Source of the DNA: Burkholderiales bacterium C2
GTDB lineage: Bacteria > Pseudomonadota > Gammaproteobacteria > Burkholderiales > Burkholderiaceae_C
DNA: 64,000 nt
Assembly: GCA_005503085.1 (NCBI GenBank)
Contig: SCOI01000022.1
Location: forward strand, 42,278-106,277
Direction of reading: 5' to 3'
Part shown: in pieces, positions 47,459-56,577 of the stretch
Layout: every line of letters begins with the position of its first letter
Position numbering within the stretch: position 1 is the first letter of the stretch
Position numbers and translations under genes: made by a program
The notes under the pieces: generated by a model
What the model was told of the DNA's origin: nothing
Seen by the model: only the letters and a program-made list of their open reading frames with translations
The model's database searches: none

Positions 47459-48660
47459 ACAAGCGCCTGATCCTCCTTGTGCTCGCGCTGTTGCCGCTGT
47501 CGGCCGCCGCCCAGGTGTTGCGCTTCGCGACCTGGGACGGTAGCGAGAACCTGGGCATCCAGCGCCGCATCGCCGCCGCTTTCGAGCAGCGCCATCCCGG
47601 CGTGCGGGTGCAGCTGGAGGCTTATGGCGGGGGCTTCAACCAGAAGCTGTCGGCCGCCTTTGGTGCGCGCAACCCGCCCGATGTGATGATGATGTGGAAC
47701 TTCCCGCTCTATCACCGCGTGCTGGAGCCGCTGGACGCCTGGCAGGCCCGCGAGCCGGCCTTTGCCAGCGCCGACCTGGTGCCGGGACTGCTGCGCTTTG
47801 CCAGCGCCGAGGGCCGGCTTTACGGTGTGCCGGCCGGCTTCACCAGCCAGGTCATCTATTACAACAAGGACATGTTCGACCGCGCCGGCCTGGCCTATCC
47901 GCAGCCGGGCTGGAGCTGGGACGATCTGGCCGCGCTGTCGCGCAAGCTCAGCCGCCCGGCCGCCAAGGTCTATGGCTATGGCCTGGATGTGGCCCCCGAT
48001 CCCTATGACTTCCAGGGCTATCTGTGGAGCGCCGGCGCCCGCATGTTGGGCGCCGATGGGCGGCGGGTGCAGGGCGAGTTCGACAGCGCCGGCTCGCAGG
48101 CGATGTTCACGATGCTGCTGGGCCTGCTGGACCAGGGGCTGGCGGCGACCCTGGGCGTGGGCGACGGCAAGAACCAGCGCCAGCTCTTCGTTGCCGACCG
48201 TGTCGCGATGCTGATGGACGGCGCGGCCTTCCGGCTCGAACTGGCCCAGGACGGCAAGCGCTACGGCGTGGCGCCGCTGCCCAGCTTCCAGGGCCGGCCG
48301 GCGCAAAGCGTCGTCAGCGTCTCCTCGCTGGCCATCGCCCGCGACTCGACACAAAAGGCCCTGGCCTGGCAGTTCATCAGGTTCTACAGCAGCGCCGAGG
48401 CGGTGCGGCTGCGCCAGGGCGATCTGCCGGTGCTGATGAGCGTGGCACGCGAGCTGCGGCTGCAGGAGGATCCGCTGGTCCAGCCTTTTTATGCAATGGC
48501 GCTGAGCATGCAGGAGGTACCGGCCTTTCTGCTGAACCCGCGCTGGACCCGGGCCTCGGCCGTGGTGCGCGATGCGATCCAGGCGGTGTTCCTGAAGCAG
48601 GGCGAGATCGGGCCCATCCTCAGCAAGGCCGCGCTGAAGGCCGAGAGGAAACTGCAATGA
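47455..48660 (+). CDS. periplasmic sugar-binding protein of the ABC importer
   Basis: A 401-residue cluster-1-type solute-binding protein. Sec signal peptide MNKRLILLVLALLPLSAAAQ with cleavage near residue 19-20 and no lipobox Cys. The mature protein shows LRFATWDGSENLG, VMMMWNFPLYHRV and VPAGFTSQVIYYNKDMFD, as in oligosaccharide-binding proteins. It delivers the sugar to the permeases. Overlaps its neighbours on both sides by 4 bases. Confidence 0.88.
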   Translation: MNKRLILLVLALLPLSAAAQVLRFATWDGSENLGIQRRIAAAFEQRHPGVRVQLEAYGGGFNQKLSAAFGARNPPDVMMMWNFPLYHRVLEPLDAWQAREPAFASADLVPGLLRFASAEGRLYGVPAGFTSQVIYYNKDMFDRAGLAYPQPGWSWDDLAALSRKLSRPAAKVYGYGLDVAPDPYDFQGYLWSAGARMLGADGRRVQGEFDSAGSQAMFTMLLGLLDQGLAATLGVGDGKNQRQLFVADRVAMLMDGAAFRLELAQDGKRYGVAPLPSFQGRPAQSVVSVSSLAIARDSTQKALAWQFIRFYSSAEAVRLRQGDLPVLMSVARELRLQEDPLVQPFYAMALSMQEVPAFLLNPRWTRASAVVRDAIQAVFLKQGEIGPILSKAALKAERKLQ

Positions 48661-49628
48661 GCGCCCGCGTGATGCTGTCCGGCGCCGCGGCCCCCGCGCA
48701 AGACCTGGCCCCGCCGAGCCGTCGGCGTTGGCCGCGCGGCCTGACGCCCTGGCTTTTCGTCGCACCCTGGCTGCTGGGCTTTGTGGCCTTCACGCTGGGC
48801 CCCTTGCTGTACTCGCTCTACACCAGCCTGTTCGACTGGCCGCTGATGGGCGGCGAGCGCTTCGTCGGGCTGGAGAACTACCGCCGCATCCTGAGCAGCG
48901 ACGACGACTTCCGCGATGCGCTCTGGGTCACCTGCCGCTTTGCTGGCCTCTATGTGCCCATCCATCTGGTCGCCGCGCTGGGCCTGGCCTTGCTGCTGAA
49001 CCGGCGCGGCTGGGGCCAGGGCCTGTTCCGCACGCTGTTCTATCTGCCCAGCATGCTGTCGGGCGTGGCCCTGGTGACGATCTGGACCTGGATCTACAGC
49101 CAGGAGTACGGGCTCTTGAACTATCTGCTGGGCCTGATCGGCATCGCGCCGCTGAACTGGCTGGGCAGCCCGCGCTGGGCCATCTGGTCGGTGGTGATCG
49201 CCAGCCTGTGGAGCCTGGGCGGCACGATGCTGGTGTTCCTGGCCGGGCTGAAGGCGATACCGGTCGATCTCTACGAAGCGGCCGCGCTGTCGGGTGTGTC
49301 GCGGCTCAAGCAGTTCACGCACATCACCATGCCGCTGCTGTCGCCGGTGCTGCTGTTCAACCTGGTCACGACCCTGATCGCCGCCTTCCAGCAGCTGACC
49401 CTGGCCTTGTTGCTGACCGAGGGCGGGCCGCTGAAGTCCACCTATATGCTGGCCATGTACATCTACGACACCGCCTTCAAGTACTTCGACATGGGCTATG
49501 CCTCAGCGCTGTCCTGGCTGCTGTTCCTGATCATCCTGCTGCTGGCCCTGAGCGTGATGCGCTTCTCCAGCCTGTGGGTGTTCTACGAAAACGAGGTCAA
49601 GCGCGAGTCGGGGGAGGGCCAGGCATGA
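48657..49628 (+). CDS. sugar ABC transporter permease 1 (MalF-type)
   Basis: A 323-residue inner-membrane permease with six helices after a basic N-terminal region (SRRRWPRG). The EAA loop that contacts the ATPase is present (EAAALSGVSRLKQF). It forms the channel with permease 2. The N-terminal 25 residues are hydrophilic and cytoplasmic. Start and stop each overlap the neighbouring genes (ATGA). Confidence 0.88.
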   Translation: MSARVMLSGAAAPAQDLAPPSRRRWPRGLTPWLFVAPWLLGFVAFTLGPLLYSLYTSLFDWPLMGGERFVGLENYRRILSSDDDFRDALWVTCRFAGLYVPIHLVAALGLALLLNRRGWGQGLFRTLFYLPSMLSGVALVTIWTWIYSQEYGLLNYLLGLIGIAPLNWLGSPRWAIWSVVIASLWSLGGTMLVFLAGLKAIPVDLYEAAALSGVSRLKQFTHITMPLLSPVLLFNLVTTLIAAFQQLTLALLLTEGGPLKSTYMLAMYIYDTAFKYFDMGYASALSWLLFLIILLLALSVMRFSSLWVFYENEVKRESGEGQA

Positions 49629-50464
49629 CCCCGTTCAACTCTGCCCGCCATGCCCGCCGCCTGGCCTACTACACGCTGATGCTGGGCCTGGCCCTGCTGT
49701 TCGTGCTGCCGCTGTACTGGACCCTGGTGACGGCGCTGAAGGCCAGGAGCGAGCTCTACACCTGGCCGCCGGTGTGGTGGCCGGCGCTGCCGCGCTGGCA
49801 GAACTTCGCCGAGGCCTGGGCCGCCCAGCCCTTCGGCCTGTTCCTGTGGAATTCGCTGCTGGTGGGCACGCTGTCGACGCTGGGCCAGCTGTTCTCGTCC
49901 AGCCTCGTGGCCTATGGTTTTGCGCGCTTCGAGTTCCGTGGCCGCGACACGCTGTTCATGGTGGTGCTGGGCTCGATGATGATTCCCTGGGACGTCACGA
50001 TGATCCCGCTCTATATGCAGTTCAACTGGCTGGGCTGGATCAACACCTTGAAGCCCTTGATCGTGCCCAACTTCTTCGGCGCGGCCTTCTACATCTTCCT
50101 CTTGCGCCAGTTCATCATGAGCATCCCGCGCGAGCTCGACGAGGCCGCGCGCATGGACGGGGCCAACGCCTGGCAGATCTACTGGCGCATCCACCTGCCG
50201 CTGATGGCGCCGGCCCTGGTGCTGGTCGGGACTTTCCAGTTTCTGGGCAGCTGGAACGACTATCTGGGCCCGCTGATCTTCCTGAACGACCAGAGCCTCT
50301 ACACCCTGCCGCTGGGCCTGGCCCAGTTCCGTGGCCTGCATGCCAACAACCTGACCGCGATCGCCGCGATGACCGTGCTGCTATGCCTGCCGCCGCTGCT
50401 GCTGTTCTTCCTGGCCCAGCGCCACATCATGGAGGGCGCCAGCGCCGGCGCCGTGAAGGGATGA
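49625..50464 (+). CDS. sugar ABC transporter permease 2 (MalG-type)
   Basis: A 279-residue permease with six helices and the EAA loop EAARMDGANAWQIYWRIHLP. The first helix (LMLGLALLFVLPLYWTLV) and the conserved NSLLVG segment match the MalG/UgpE group. Second half of the import channel. Its TGA overlaps the ATG of the glycoside hydrolase. Confidence 0.88.
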   Translation: MTPFNSARHARRLAYYTLMLGLALLFVLPLYWTLVTALKARSELYTWPPVWWPALPRWQNFAEAWAAQPFGLFLWNSLLVGTLSTLGQLFSSSLVAYGFARFEFRGRDTLFMVVLGSMMIPWDVTMIPLYMQFNWLGWINTLKPLIVPNFFGAAFYIFLLRQFIMSIPRELDEAARMDGANAWQIYWRIHLPLMAPALVLVGTFQFLGSWNDYLGPLIFLNDQSLYTLPLGLAQFRGLHANNLTAIAAMTVLLCLPPLLLFFLAQRHIMEGASAGAVKG

Positions 50465-52164
50465 TGCTCACGACCCTGTTCAACCCACGCGCCGTGCCGC
50501 TGTCGCGGCGCGGCAGCTGGTATTGCGTCTCCTGGCTACCGGAGGACTCGGCCTTCTGGCTGCGCCAGCTGCGTGGTGGCGACGAGCACACCGATCTGGG
50601 CCGGCTGTTCCAGCTGCTGCCGGTGGACGCCGAGGGCAGGGCGGTCCAGGGCGAGTGGCGCCTGCAAGCCGATTCACTGAGCTTCCAGGCCGGGGCCGGC
50701 GCGCTGCATCTGGCCTTTGCCGATGCCGACACGCTGGCACTGCAAGGCCGTGGCCTGGGCCTGCATCTGAGCCTGCAGAGCAAGCGCTACGACTATGCCC
50801 AACGCCTGGATGAACAGGCGGTGCATATCAGCTGTGCCGGCCAGGACCTGTCGGCCCGGGTCGCGCTGGCCGAAGGGCGGTTGCGGCTGGACGCGCCCTG
50901 GCAGGGCCAGCGCGCCGAACACATCGCGCTGGACCTGCTGCCGGACGAGGCCGGCGCGCTAGCGGCCGCCGTCCATCTCTACCGCGTTGTGCCGGCGCGC
51001 ATCGATGTCGCGGACTTCGCCGCCGCGCGCGCCGATGCCGAAGCCGATTTCGAGGCCTGGCTGGCGCTGACCCCGGTCCTGCCGCAAGACCTGGCCCCGC
51101 TGCGCCGGCTGGCCGCCTACATCACCTGGTCCTGCATCGTGCCCGCCGAAGGCCGGCTGCACTACCCGGCCATGTATATGTCCAAGAACTGGATGACCAA
51201 CATCTGGAGCTGGGACCATTGCTTCAACGCGCTGGCGCTGGGTGCGGGTCAGCCCGAGCTGGCCTGGCAGCAGCTGGCGCTGATGTTCGAGCTGCAGCAC
51301 CCGAGCGGCCGCCTGCCGGACTTCGCCAACGATCTGCAAGCCTACTGGCGCTTCACCAAACCGCCGGTCCATGGCTGGACCGTGGCCCGGTTGCGTCGCC
51401 TCGCTCCCTGGTCGCCACAGCGCTGCGCGCAGATGCACGACTGGCTGGCGGCGCAGGCGCGCAGCTGGCTGGACACCGCAGCGGAGGATGGTTTGCCCGC
51501 CTACGACCATGGCAACGACGCCGGCTGGGACAACGCGACGGTGTTTCTTGCCGGCACGCCGCTGCAAAGCCCCGATCTGGCGAGCTTTCTGGTGCTGCAG
51601 CTGGAGGAGCTGGCCGCGCTGGCCGAGCTGCTGGGCCGGCCGGCCCAGGCGCAGGACTGGCGCGCCCGGGCCGATGCCTTGTTCGAGCGCCTGATGGCCC
51701 GGCTCTGGACCGGCGAGCGCTTCGTCGCCCGGCTGGCCGATGGCCGCGTGGTCGATGAAGGCGACAGCCTGATCGCCTACATGCCGCTGCTGCTGGGCCT
51801 GCGCCTGCTGCCGGCCGTGCGCGAGCGTCTGCTGGCCGAGCTCTTCGAGCCCGGCCGCTTCCTGAGCCCCCATGGCCTGGCCACCGAATCGCAGCGCAGC
51901 CCGCATTACCGCGCCGACGGCTACTGGCGCGGCCCGATCTGGGCGCCGACGACGCTGCTCTTCGTCGATGCGATGGACCGCTGCGGCCGGCCCGATCTGG
52001 GCGACGAGCTGGCGCGGCGCTTCACCGCGCTGTGCGCGAGCAAGGGCCTGGCCGAGAACTTCGATGCGCAAAGCGGCGCGCCGCTGCGCGACCCCGCGTT
52101 CACCTGGACCTCCAGCGTGGCCCTGCTGCTGGGCCAGCGCTTGCTGAATGGCGAATCCTCATGA
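50461..52164 (+). CDS. MGH1-like (GH63-type) glycoside hydrolase
   Basis: A 567-residue cytoplasmic protein. A beta-rich N-terminal domain (1-190) precedes an (alpha/alpha)6 barrel. The likely catalytic acid is Asp252 in WSWDHCFNA, the general base Glu532 in AENFDAQSG, and YWRGPIWAP (488-496) lines the site. The pattern fits mannosylglycerate/glucosylglycerate hydrolases and related GH63 glucosidases; the substrate here is not proven. It would cleave the imported glycoside. Two adjacent ATGs (50461, 50464) are possible starts. Confidence 0.8.
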   Translation: MMLTTLFNPRAVPLSRRGSWYCVSWLPEDSAFWLRQLRGGDEHTDLGRLFQLLPVDAEGRAVQGEWRLQADSLSFQAGAGALHLAFADADTLALQGRGLGLHLSLQSKRYDYAQRLDEQAVHISCAGQDLSARVALAEGRLRLDAPWQGQRAEHIALDLLPDEAGALAAAVHLYRVVPARIDVADFAAARADAEADFEAWLALTPVLPQDLAPLRRLAAYITWSCIVPAEGRLHYPAMYMSKNWMTNIWSWDHCFNALALGAGQPELAWQQLALMFELQHPSGRLPDFANDLQAYWRFTKPPVHGWTVARLRRLAPWSPQRCAQMHDWLAAQARSWLDTAAEDGLPAYDHGNDAGWDNATVFLAGTPLQSPDLASFLVLQLEELAALAELLGRPAQAQDWRARADALFERLMARLWTGERFVARLADGRVVDEGDSLIAYMPLLLGLRLLPAVRERLLAELFEPGRFLSPHGLATESQRSPHYRADGYWRGPIWAPTTLLFVDAMDRCGRPDLGDELARRFTALCASKGLAENFDAQSGAPLRDPAFTWTSSVALLLGQRLLNGESS

Positions 52165-53201
52165 GCGATAGCAAAGTCACTTTGAAGACCCTGATGCGCC
52201 ACACCGGCCTGTCGCTGGGCACGGTCTCGCGGGCGCTGCAGGACGGTCCCGAGGTCCGGCGCGAGACCCGCGAGCTGGTCAAGGCCGCCGCGCGCGAGCT
52301 GGGCTACACACCCAATCTGGCCGGCGTCAAGCTGCGCACCGGCAAGACCTACACGCTGTCCATCGTGCTGCCGGTCGAGAACGCCGAACAGGACTTCAGC
52401 GACAGCGGTTTCATGGCCCTGGTCTCGGGCCTGCATGCGGCGCTGGCCGGCACTTTCTACAGCCTGGTGGTGCAGCCCGAGCTGCCCGACGAGGATCCGG
52501 TGGCCGGCCTGCGCAAGCTGGTGGAGGTGCGCCGGGTCGACGGCCTGGTGCTGACCCAGACCCGGCCGCAGGACGAGCGCATCCGCTATCTGCTGGCTCA
52601 GGACTTTCCCTTTGTCAGCTATGGCCGCAGCGAGCTGGCGCAGGCCCATCCCTGGTACGACACCGACCACGAGGACATGGCCTACCGCGCGACCCGGCGC
52701 CTGATCGCGCGCGGCCATCGCCGCATCGCGATGCTGAACCCGCCGGCCGAGCTGATGTACAGCCAGCACCGCGACCGCGGCCACTGCCGCGCCTTGCAGG
52801 AGGCCGGGCTGGCGCAAGACCCGGCACTGACCCGGCACTCGGGCCTGTCGGCCAGCGACGGCCGCCGCCTGGTGCTGGAGCTGGCCCGGCTCGAGCCCCG
52901 GCCGACCGCTTTTGTCTGCGCCAATGAGTACGGCGCGCTGGGCGCCCTGTCGGCCTTTGCCGAGCTGGGCTGGCAGGCCGGCCGCGAGGCCGTGGTCGTG
53001 GCCACCGACGACAGCAATGTCAGCGCCTTCTTCGTGCCGCCGCTGTCGACCTACTACGCCTCGCTGCATGGCGCCGGCCGCCAGCTGGGCCAGCTGCTGC
53101 TGCGCCGCCTGGACGGCGAGCCGCTGGAGCAGCTGCGGCTGCTGGAACAGGCCGAGCTGATCGAGCGCCAGAGCGATGCCCTGCAGGAGGGCCAGGCATG
53201 A
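52161..53201 (+). CDS. LacI-family transcriptional regulator
   Basis: A 346-residue LacI-type regulator. The N-terminal helix-turn-helix (VTLKTLMRHTGLSLGTVSRA) and hinge (ELGYTPN) are followed by a periplasmic-binding-like ligand domain. It is encoded in the middle of the sugar operon, overlapping genes on both sides, so it is probably autoregulated. Its likely targets are the AACGTT-centred boxes at 42462, 37409 and 56629 (inference). The effector is probably an imported sugar or an early product. Confidence 0.88.
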   Translation: MSDSKVTLKTLMRHTGLSLGTVSRALQDGPEVRRETRELVKAAARELGYTPNLAGVKLRTGKTYTLSIVLPVENAEQDFSDSGFMALVSGLHAALAGTFYSLVVQPELPDEDPVAGLRKLVEVRRVDGLVLTQTRPQDERIRYLLAQDFPFVSYGRSELAQAHPWYDTDHEDMAYRATRRLIARGHRRIAMLNPPAELMYSQHRDRGHCRALQEAGLAQDPALTRHSGLSASDGRRLVLELARLEPRPTAFVCANEYGALGALSAFAELGWQAGREAVVVATDDSNVSAFFVPPLSTYYASLHGAGRQLGQLLLRRLDGEPLEQLRLLEQAELIERQSDALQEGQA

Positions 53202-54268
53202 AAACGCTGCAAGGCCCGGGCCTGTTCCTGGCCCAGTTCGCCGGCGATGCGCCGCCGTTTGACAGCCTGGACCATCTGGCCCGCTGGGCGGCCGGCCTTG
53301 GTTTCGTGGCGCTGCAGATTCCCAGCTGGGACGGGCGCCTCTTCGACCTGGCGCTGGCAGCCGAGAGCCAGACCTATTGCGACGAGCTGCGCGGCCGGCT
53401 GGCCGAGCAGGGTTTTCAGATCAGCGAGCTGTCCACCCATCTGCAGGGCCAGCTGATCGCCGTGCATCCGGCCTATGAGCGCCAGTTCGACGGCTTTGCC
53501 GCGCCGGCGGTGCGCGGCGATGCGGCCCAGCGCAGCGCCTGGGCGCAGCAGCAGCTCAGGCTCGCGGCGCGCGCCTCGGCGCGGCTGGGCCTGCAAGCCC
53601 ACGCCACCTTCTCCGGTGCGCTGGCCTGGCCCTATCTCTATCCCTGGCCACAGCGGCCGGCCGGCCTGATCGAAGAGGCGTTTGCCGAGCTGGCGCGGCG
53701 CTGGCGGCCGCTGCTCGATGCCTTCGACGAGGCCGGCGTCGATGTCTGCTACGAGCTGCATCCCGGCGAAGATCTGTTCGACGGTCTGACGTTCGAGCGC
53801 TTTCTCGATGCGGTCGGCCAGCACCCGCGCGCCCACATCCTCTACGACCCCAGCCATCTGCTGCTGCAGCAGCTCGACTACCTGGCCTTCATCGACATTT
53901 ACCACGCCCGCATCCGCGCCTTCCATGTCAAGGATGCCGAGTTCCGTCCGAACGGCCGGCAAGGCGTCTACGGCGGCTATGCGCCCTGGCTGGAGCGGGC
54001 CGGGCGCTTCCGCTCGCTGGGCGACGGGCAGATCGATTTCGGCGCGATCTTCTCCAAGCTGGCCCGGCACGACTACCCGGGCTGGGCGGTGCTGGAGTGG
54101 GAGTGCTGCCTCAAACACCCGGAAGACGGTGCGCGCGAGGGGGCCGATTTCATCCGCCGCCACCTCATCCACGTGGCCGACCGGGCTTTTGACGATTTCG
54201 CCGACGCGCAGACGCCGCGTGCCGAGCTGCGCCAAATGCTGGGCCTGGGCCTGGGGAGCGAAGCATGA
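53198..54268 (+). CDS. sugar phosphate isomerase/epimerase-family TIM barrel protein
   Basis: A 356-residue TIM-barrel protein of the AP endonuclease 2-like superfamily, longer than its paralogue at 45629. Metal-ligand segments: CYELHPGEDLFD, ILYDPSHLLLQQ and AFHVKDAEF, ending VLEWECCLKHPEDG. It is coupled by 4-base overlaps to the LacI gene before it and a Gfo/Idh/MocA gene after it, the same pairing seen at 44517/45629. It could isomerise or eliminate from a keto-sugar. Confidence 0.83.
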   Translation: MKTLQGPGLFLAQFAGDAPPFDSLDHLARWAAGLGFVALQIPSWDGRLFDLALAAESQTYCDELRGRLAEQGFQISELSTHLQGQLIAVHPAYERQFDGFAAPAVRGDAAQRSAWAQQQLRLAARASARLGLQAHATFSGALAWPYLYPWPQRPAGLIEEAFAELARRWRPLLDAFDEAGVDVCYELHPGEDLFDGLTFERFLDAVGQHPRAHILYDPSHLLLQQLDYLAFIDIYHARIRAFHVKDAEFRPNGRQGVYGGYAPWLERAGRFRSLGDGQIDFGAIFSKLARHDYPGWAVLEWECCLKHPEDGAREGADFIRRHLIHVADRAFDDFADAQTPRAELRQMLGLGLGSEA

Positions 54269-55428
54269 ACAAGCCATTAAAGCTGGGCATGGTCGGCGGC
54301 GGCCAGGGCGCTTTCATCGGCGGCGTTCACCGCATTGCGGCGCGGCTTGACGGGCAATGGCAGCTGGTGGCCGGCGCCTTGTCCAGCCAGCCCGAGCGCG
54401 CGGCCGTCAGCGCCCGCGAGATCGGCCTCGATCCGGCGCGCAGCTATGCCAGCTGGCAGCAGATGGCTGCGGCCGAGGCCGAGCGGCCCGACGGCATCGA
54501 CGCGGTGGCCATCGTCACGCCGAATCATCTGCATGCGCCGGTGGCCACGGCTTTCCTGGAGGCGGGCATTGACGTGATCTGCGACAAGCCGCTGGCCACC
54601 TCGCTGGCCGAGGCCCGCGCGCTGGCCGCGCTGGCGCGGCGGCGCGAGCGCCTGCTGTGCCTGACCCAGACCTATAGTGGCTATGCGATGGTGCGCGAGG
54701 CCCGGGCCCTGGTGGCGGCCGGTGAGCTCGGCACGCTGCTCCTGATCCAGGTCGAGTATGCGCAGGACTGGCTGACCGAAGCGATCGAACAGCACGGCCA
54801 CAAGCAGGCAGCCTGGCGCTGCGACCCGGCGCTGGCCGGGCCGGCCGGCGCGCTGGCCGATATCGGCAGCCATGCCTATCACCTGGCCTGCTTCGTCAGC
54901 GGCCAGCGCGCCGAGGCAGTGTGTGCCGAGCTGAGCCGCCTGGTGCCGGGCCGTCGGCTGGACGACCATGCCCAGGCCATGCTGCGCTTTCCCGGCGGTG
55001 TGCGCGGGATGCTCTGGGCCAGCCAGGTGGCGGCCGGCTGCGAGAACGCGCTGCGCCTGCGCATCTGGGGCAGCCGCGCCGGCCTGGAGTTCGCGCAGGA
55101 GCGACCCGACGAGCTGCTGCTCACCCCACTGGGCGGCGCGAGCCGGCGCCTGAGCCGTGGGCGCGCGAGCAGCGCCGAGGCTCGGGCCGCCACCCGGCTG
55201 CCGGCCGGCCATCCCGAGGGCTATCTGGAGGCTTTTGCCCAGCTCTACCGCGATGCGGCCGAACAGATACGCGCGCGCCGCGAGGGCCGGGCGCCGGACA
55301 TCGGCAGCCGCTGGCTGACGACGGCCGAGGACGGCGTCGCCGGTCTGGCCTTCATCGAGGCCATGCTGGCCAGCGATCGCGCCGGCAGCGCCTGGACCGC
55401 ACTGGACACAGAAGGAGCGCTCCAATGA
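54265..55428 (+). CDS. Gfo/Idh/MocA-family oxidoreductase
   Basis: A 387-residue dehydrogenase-like protein. Rossmann motif MVGGGQGAFIGGVHR near residue 9 and signature CDKPLATS near residue 107. The sequence GGGQGAFIG is typical of the subgroup seen beside isomerase/epimerase genes in glycoside catabolism. Overlaps the TIM-barrel gene upstream and glk downstream by 4 bases each. Third enzyme of this family in the operon. Confidence 0.86.
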   Translation: MNKPLKLGMVGGGQGAFIGGVHRIAARLDGQWQLVAGALSSQPERAAVSAREIGLDPARSYASWQQMAAAEAERPDGIDAVAIVTPNHLHAPVATAFLEAGIDVICDKPLATSLAEARALAALARRRERLLCLTQTYSGYAMVREARALVAAGELGTLLLIQVEYAQDWLTEAIEQHGHKQAAWRCDPALAGPAGALADIGSHAYHLACFVSGQRAEAVCAELSRLVPGRRLDDHAQAMLRFPGGVRGMLWASQVAAGCENALRLRIWGSRAGLEFAQERPDELLLTPLGGASRRLSRGRASSAEARAATRLPAGHPEGYLEAFAQLYRDAAEQIRARREGRAPDIGSRWLTTAEDGVAGLAFIEAMLASDRAGSAWTALDTEGALQ

Positions 55429-56411
55429 TAGAGATCGGCATCCGCAACCCCCGCACGGCGCGGCTGCTGGCCGATGTGGGCGGCACCCATGTGCGCCTGG
55501 GCTGGCAGGACGGCGCCGGCGCGGCGATCCAGCATGTGCAGACCCTGGCCTGCGATGCGCACCGCGATCTGGGCGACTGCCTGGGGCGCTATCTGCAAGG
55601 CCTGGCCGCGGCCGGCGCGGCGCGGCCGACCCAGGCGGCGCTGGGCGTGGCCAGCGCGGTGCTGGACGACCGGGTGCGCCTGACCAACCGCGACTGGGCC
55701 TTCTCGGCCCAGGCTCTGGCCCGGCAGCTGGGTTTGCAGCGCCTGGTGGTGCTGAACGACTTCACCGCGCTGGCGCTGGCGATCCCGGCGCTGCCCGAGC
55801 CGGACTTCTGGCATGTGGGCGGGCCGAGCCGCGGCGCGCCGGGGCCGCTGGCGGTGATAGGGCCGGGCACCGGCCTGGGCGTCTCTGGCCTGATCCCCCA
55901 AGGCGACGGGCAGTGGACGGCCTTGCAGACCGAGGGCGGCCATGTCGGCCTGGCGCCGCAGAACGAGCGCGAGGCGGCGCTGCTGGAGCGGCTGCGCCGG
56001 CGCTTCGGGCGCGTCTCGGCCGAGCGGGTGCTGTCGGGGCCAGGTCTTGCCAATCTGCGCCGGGCCATCGCCGAGCTCGATGGCCAGCCCTTGCCGGCCG
56101 AGCCCAGCCCGGCCGAGGTCGTGCAGCAGGCCCTGGCCGGCGAGCCGCCAAGCGCCGAGGCGCTGGCCCTGTTCTGCGCCTTGCTGGGCGATGTGGCCGG
56201 CGATCTGGTGCTGTCGCTGGGGGCCCGTGGCGGCCTCTACATCGGCGGCGGCATCGTGCCGCGCCTGGGGGCCGAGCGCTTCATCGGCTCGGACTTCCGC
56301 CAGCGTTTCGAGGCCAAGGGGCGCCTGGCCGGCTATATGCACGAGGTGTCCTCCTATGTGATCGCGAGCCAGGAGCCGCCGGCCCTGCTCGGAGCGAGTC
56401 GAGCGCTATGA
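55425..56411 (+). CDS. glk: glucokinase
   Basis: A 328-residue glucokinase of the bacterial Glk type. ATP motif LLADVGGTHVRLGW, VLNDFTALA, GPGTGLGVSGL and EGGHVGLAP are present. It phosphorylates free glucose released by the operon's enzymes, which implies that the transported compound contains a glucosyl unit (inference). Last of the twelve overlapping genes; 166 bases separate it from the TonB receptor gene. Confidence 0.9.
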   Translation: MIEIGIRNPRTARLLADVGGTHVRLGWQDGAGAAIQHVQTLACDAHRDLGDCLGRYLQGLAAAGAARPTQAALGVASAVLDDRVRLTNRDWAFSAQALARQLGLQRLVVLNDFTALALAIPALPEPDFWHVGGPSRGAPGPLAVIGPGTGLGVSGLIPQGDGQWTALQTEGGHVGLAPQNEREAALLERLRRRFGRVSAERVLSGPGLANLRRAIAELDGQPLPAEPSPAEVVQQALAGEPPSAEALALFCALLGDVAGDLVLSLGARGGLYIGGGIVPRLGAERFIGSDFRQRFEAKGRLAGYMHEVSSYVIASQEPPALLGASRAL

Positions 56412-56437
56412 GCCCGCCGCACTGAGCACCACGCGGT

Positions 56438-56455
56438 GCGCCCGGGGCTGGGCGC
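56438..56455 (+). terminator. possible hairpin after the sugar operon
   Basis: GCGCCC (56438-56443) and GGGCGC (56450-56455) can pair around a 6-base loop, 27 bases after the glk stop. No clear T run follows (GCCGTGTTCC), so it is only a weak terminator candidate. Confidence 0.25.
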
Positions 56456-56577
56456 GCCGTGTTCCTTCCCGAAGTACCGATGCGAGGCCGTCTGCGGCCC
56501 TGCAGGGATGTTTCTTTGCCCGTTGTTTTTCATCGATGCAGTTCATTCAAGCAACAACCGACCCACGGAGACAAAGC

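Noticed and set aside
52161..53201. LacI-family gene as a PurR or catabolite repressor homologue
   Set aside because: Its position inside the sugar operon and its divergent ligand domain argue for a local sugar regulator; the PurR-like box at 26943 is therefore not assigned to it with confidence.
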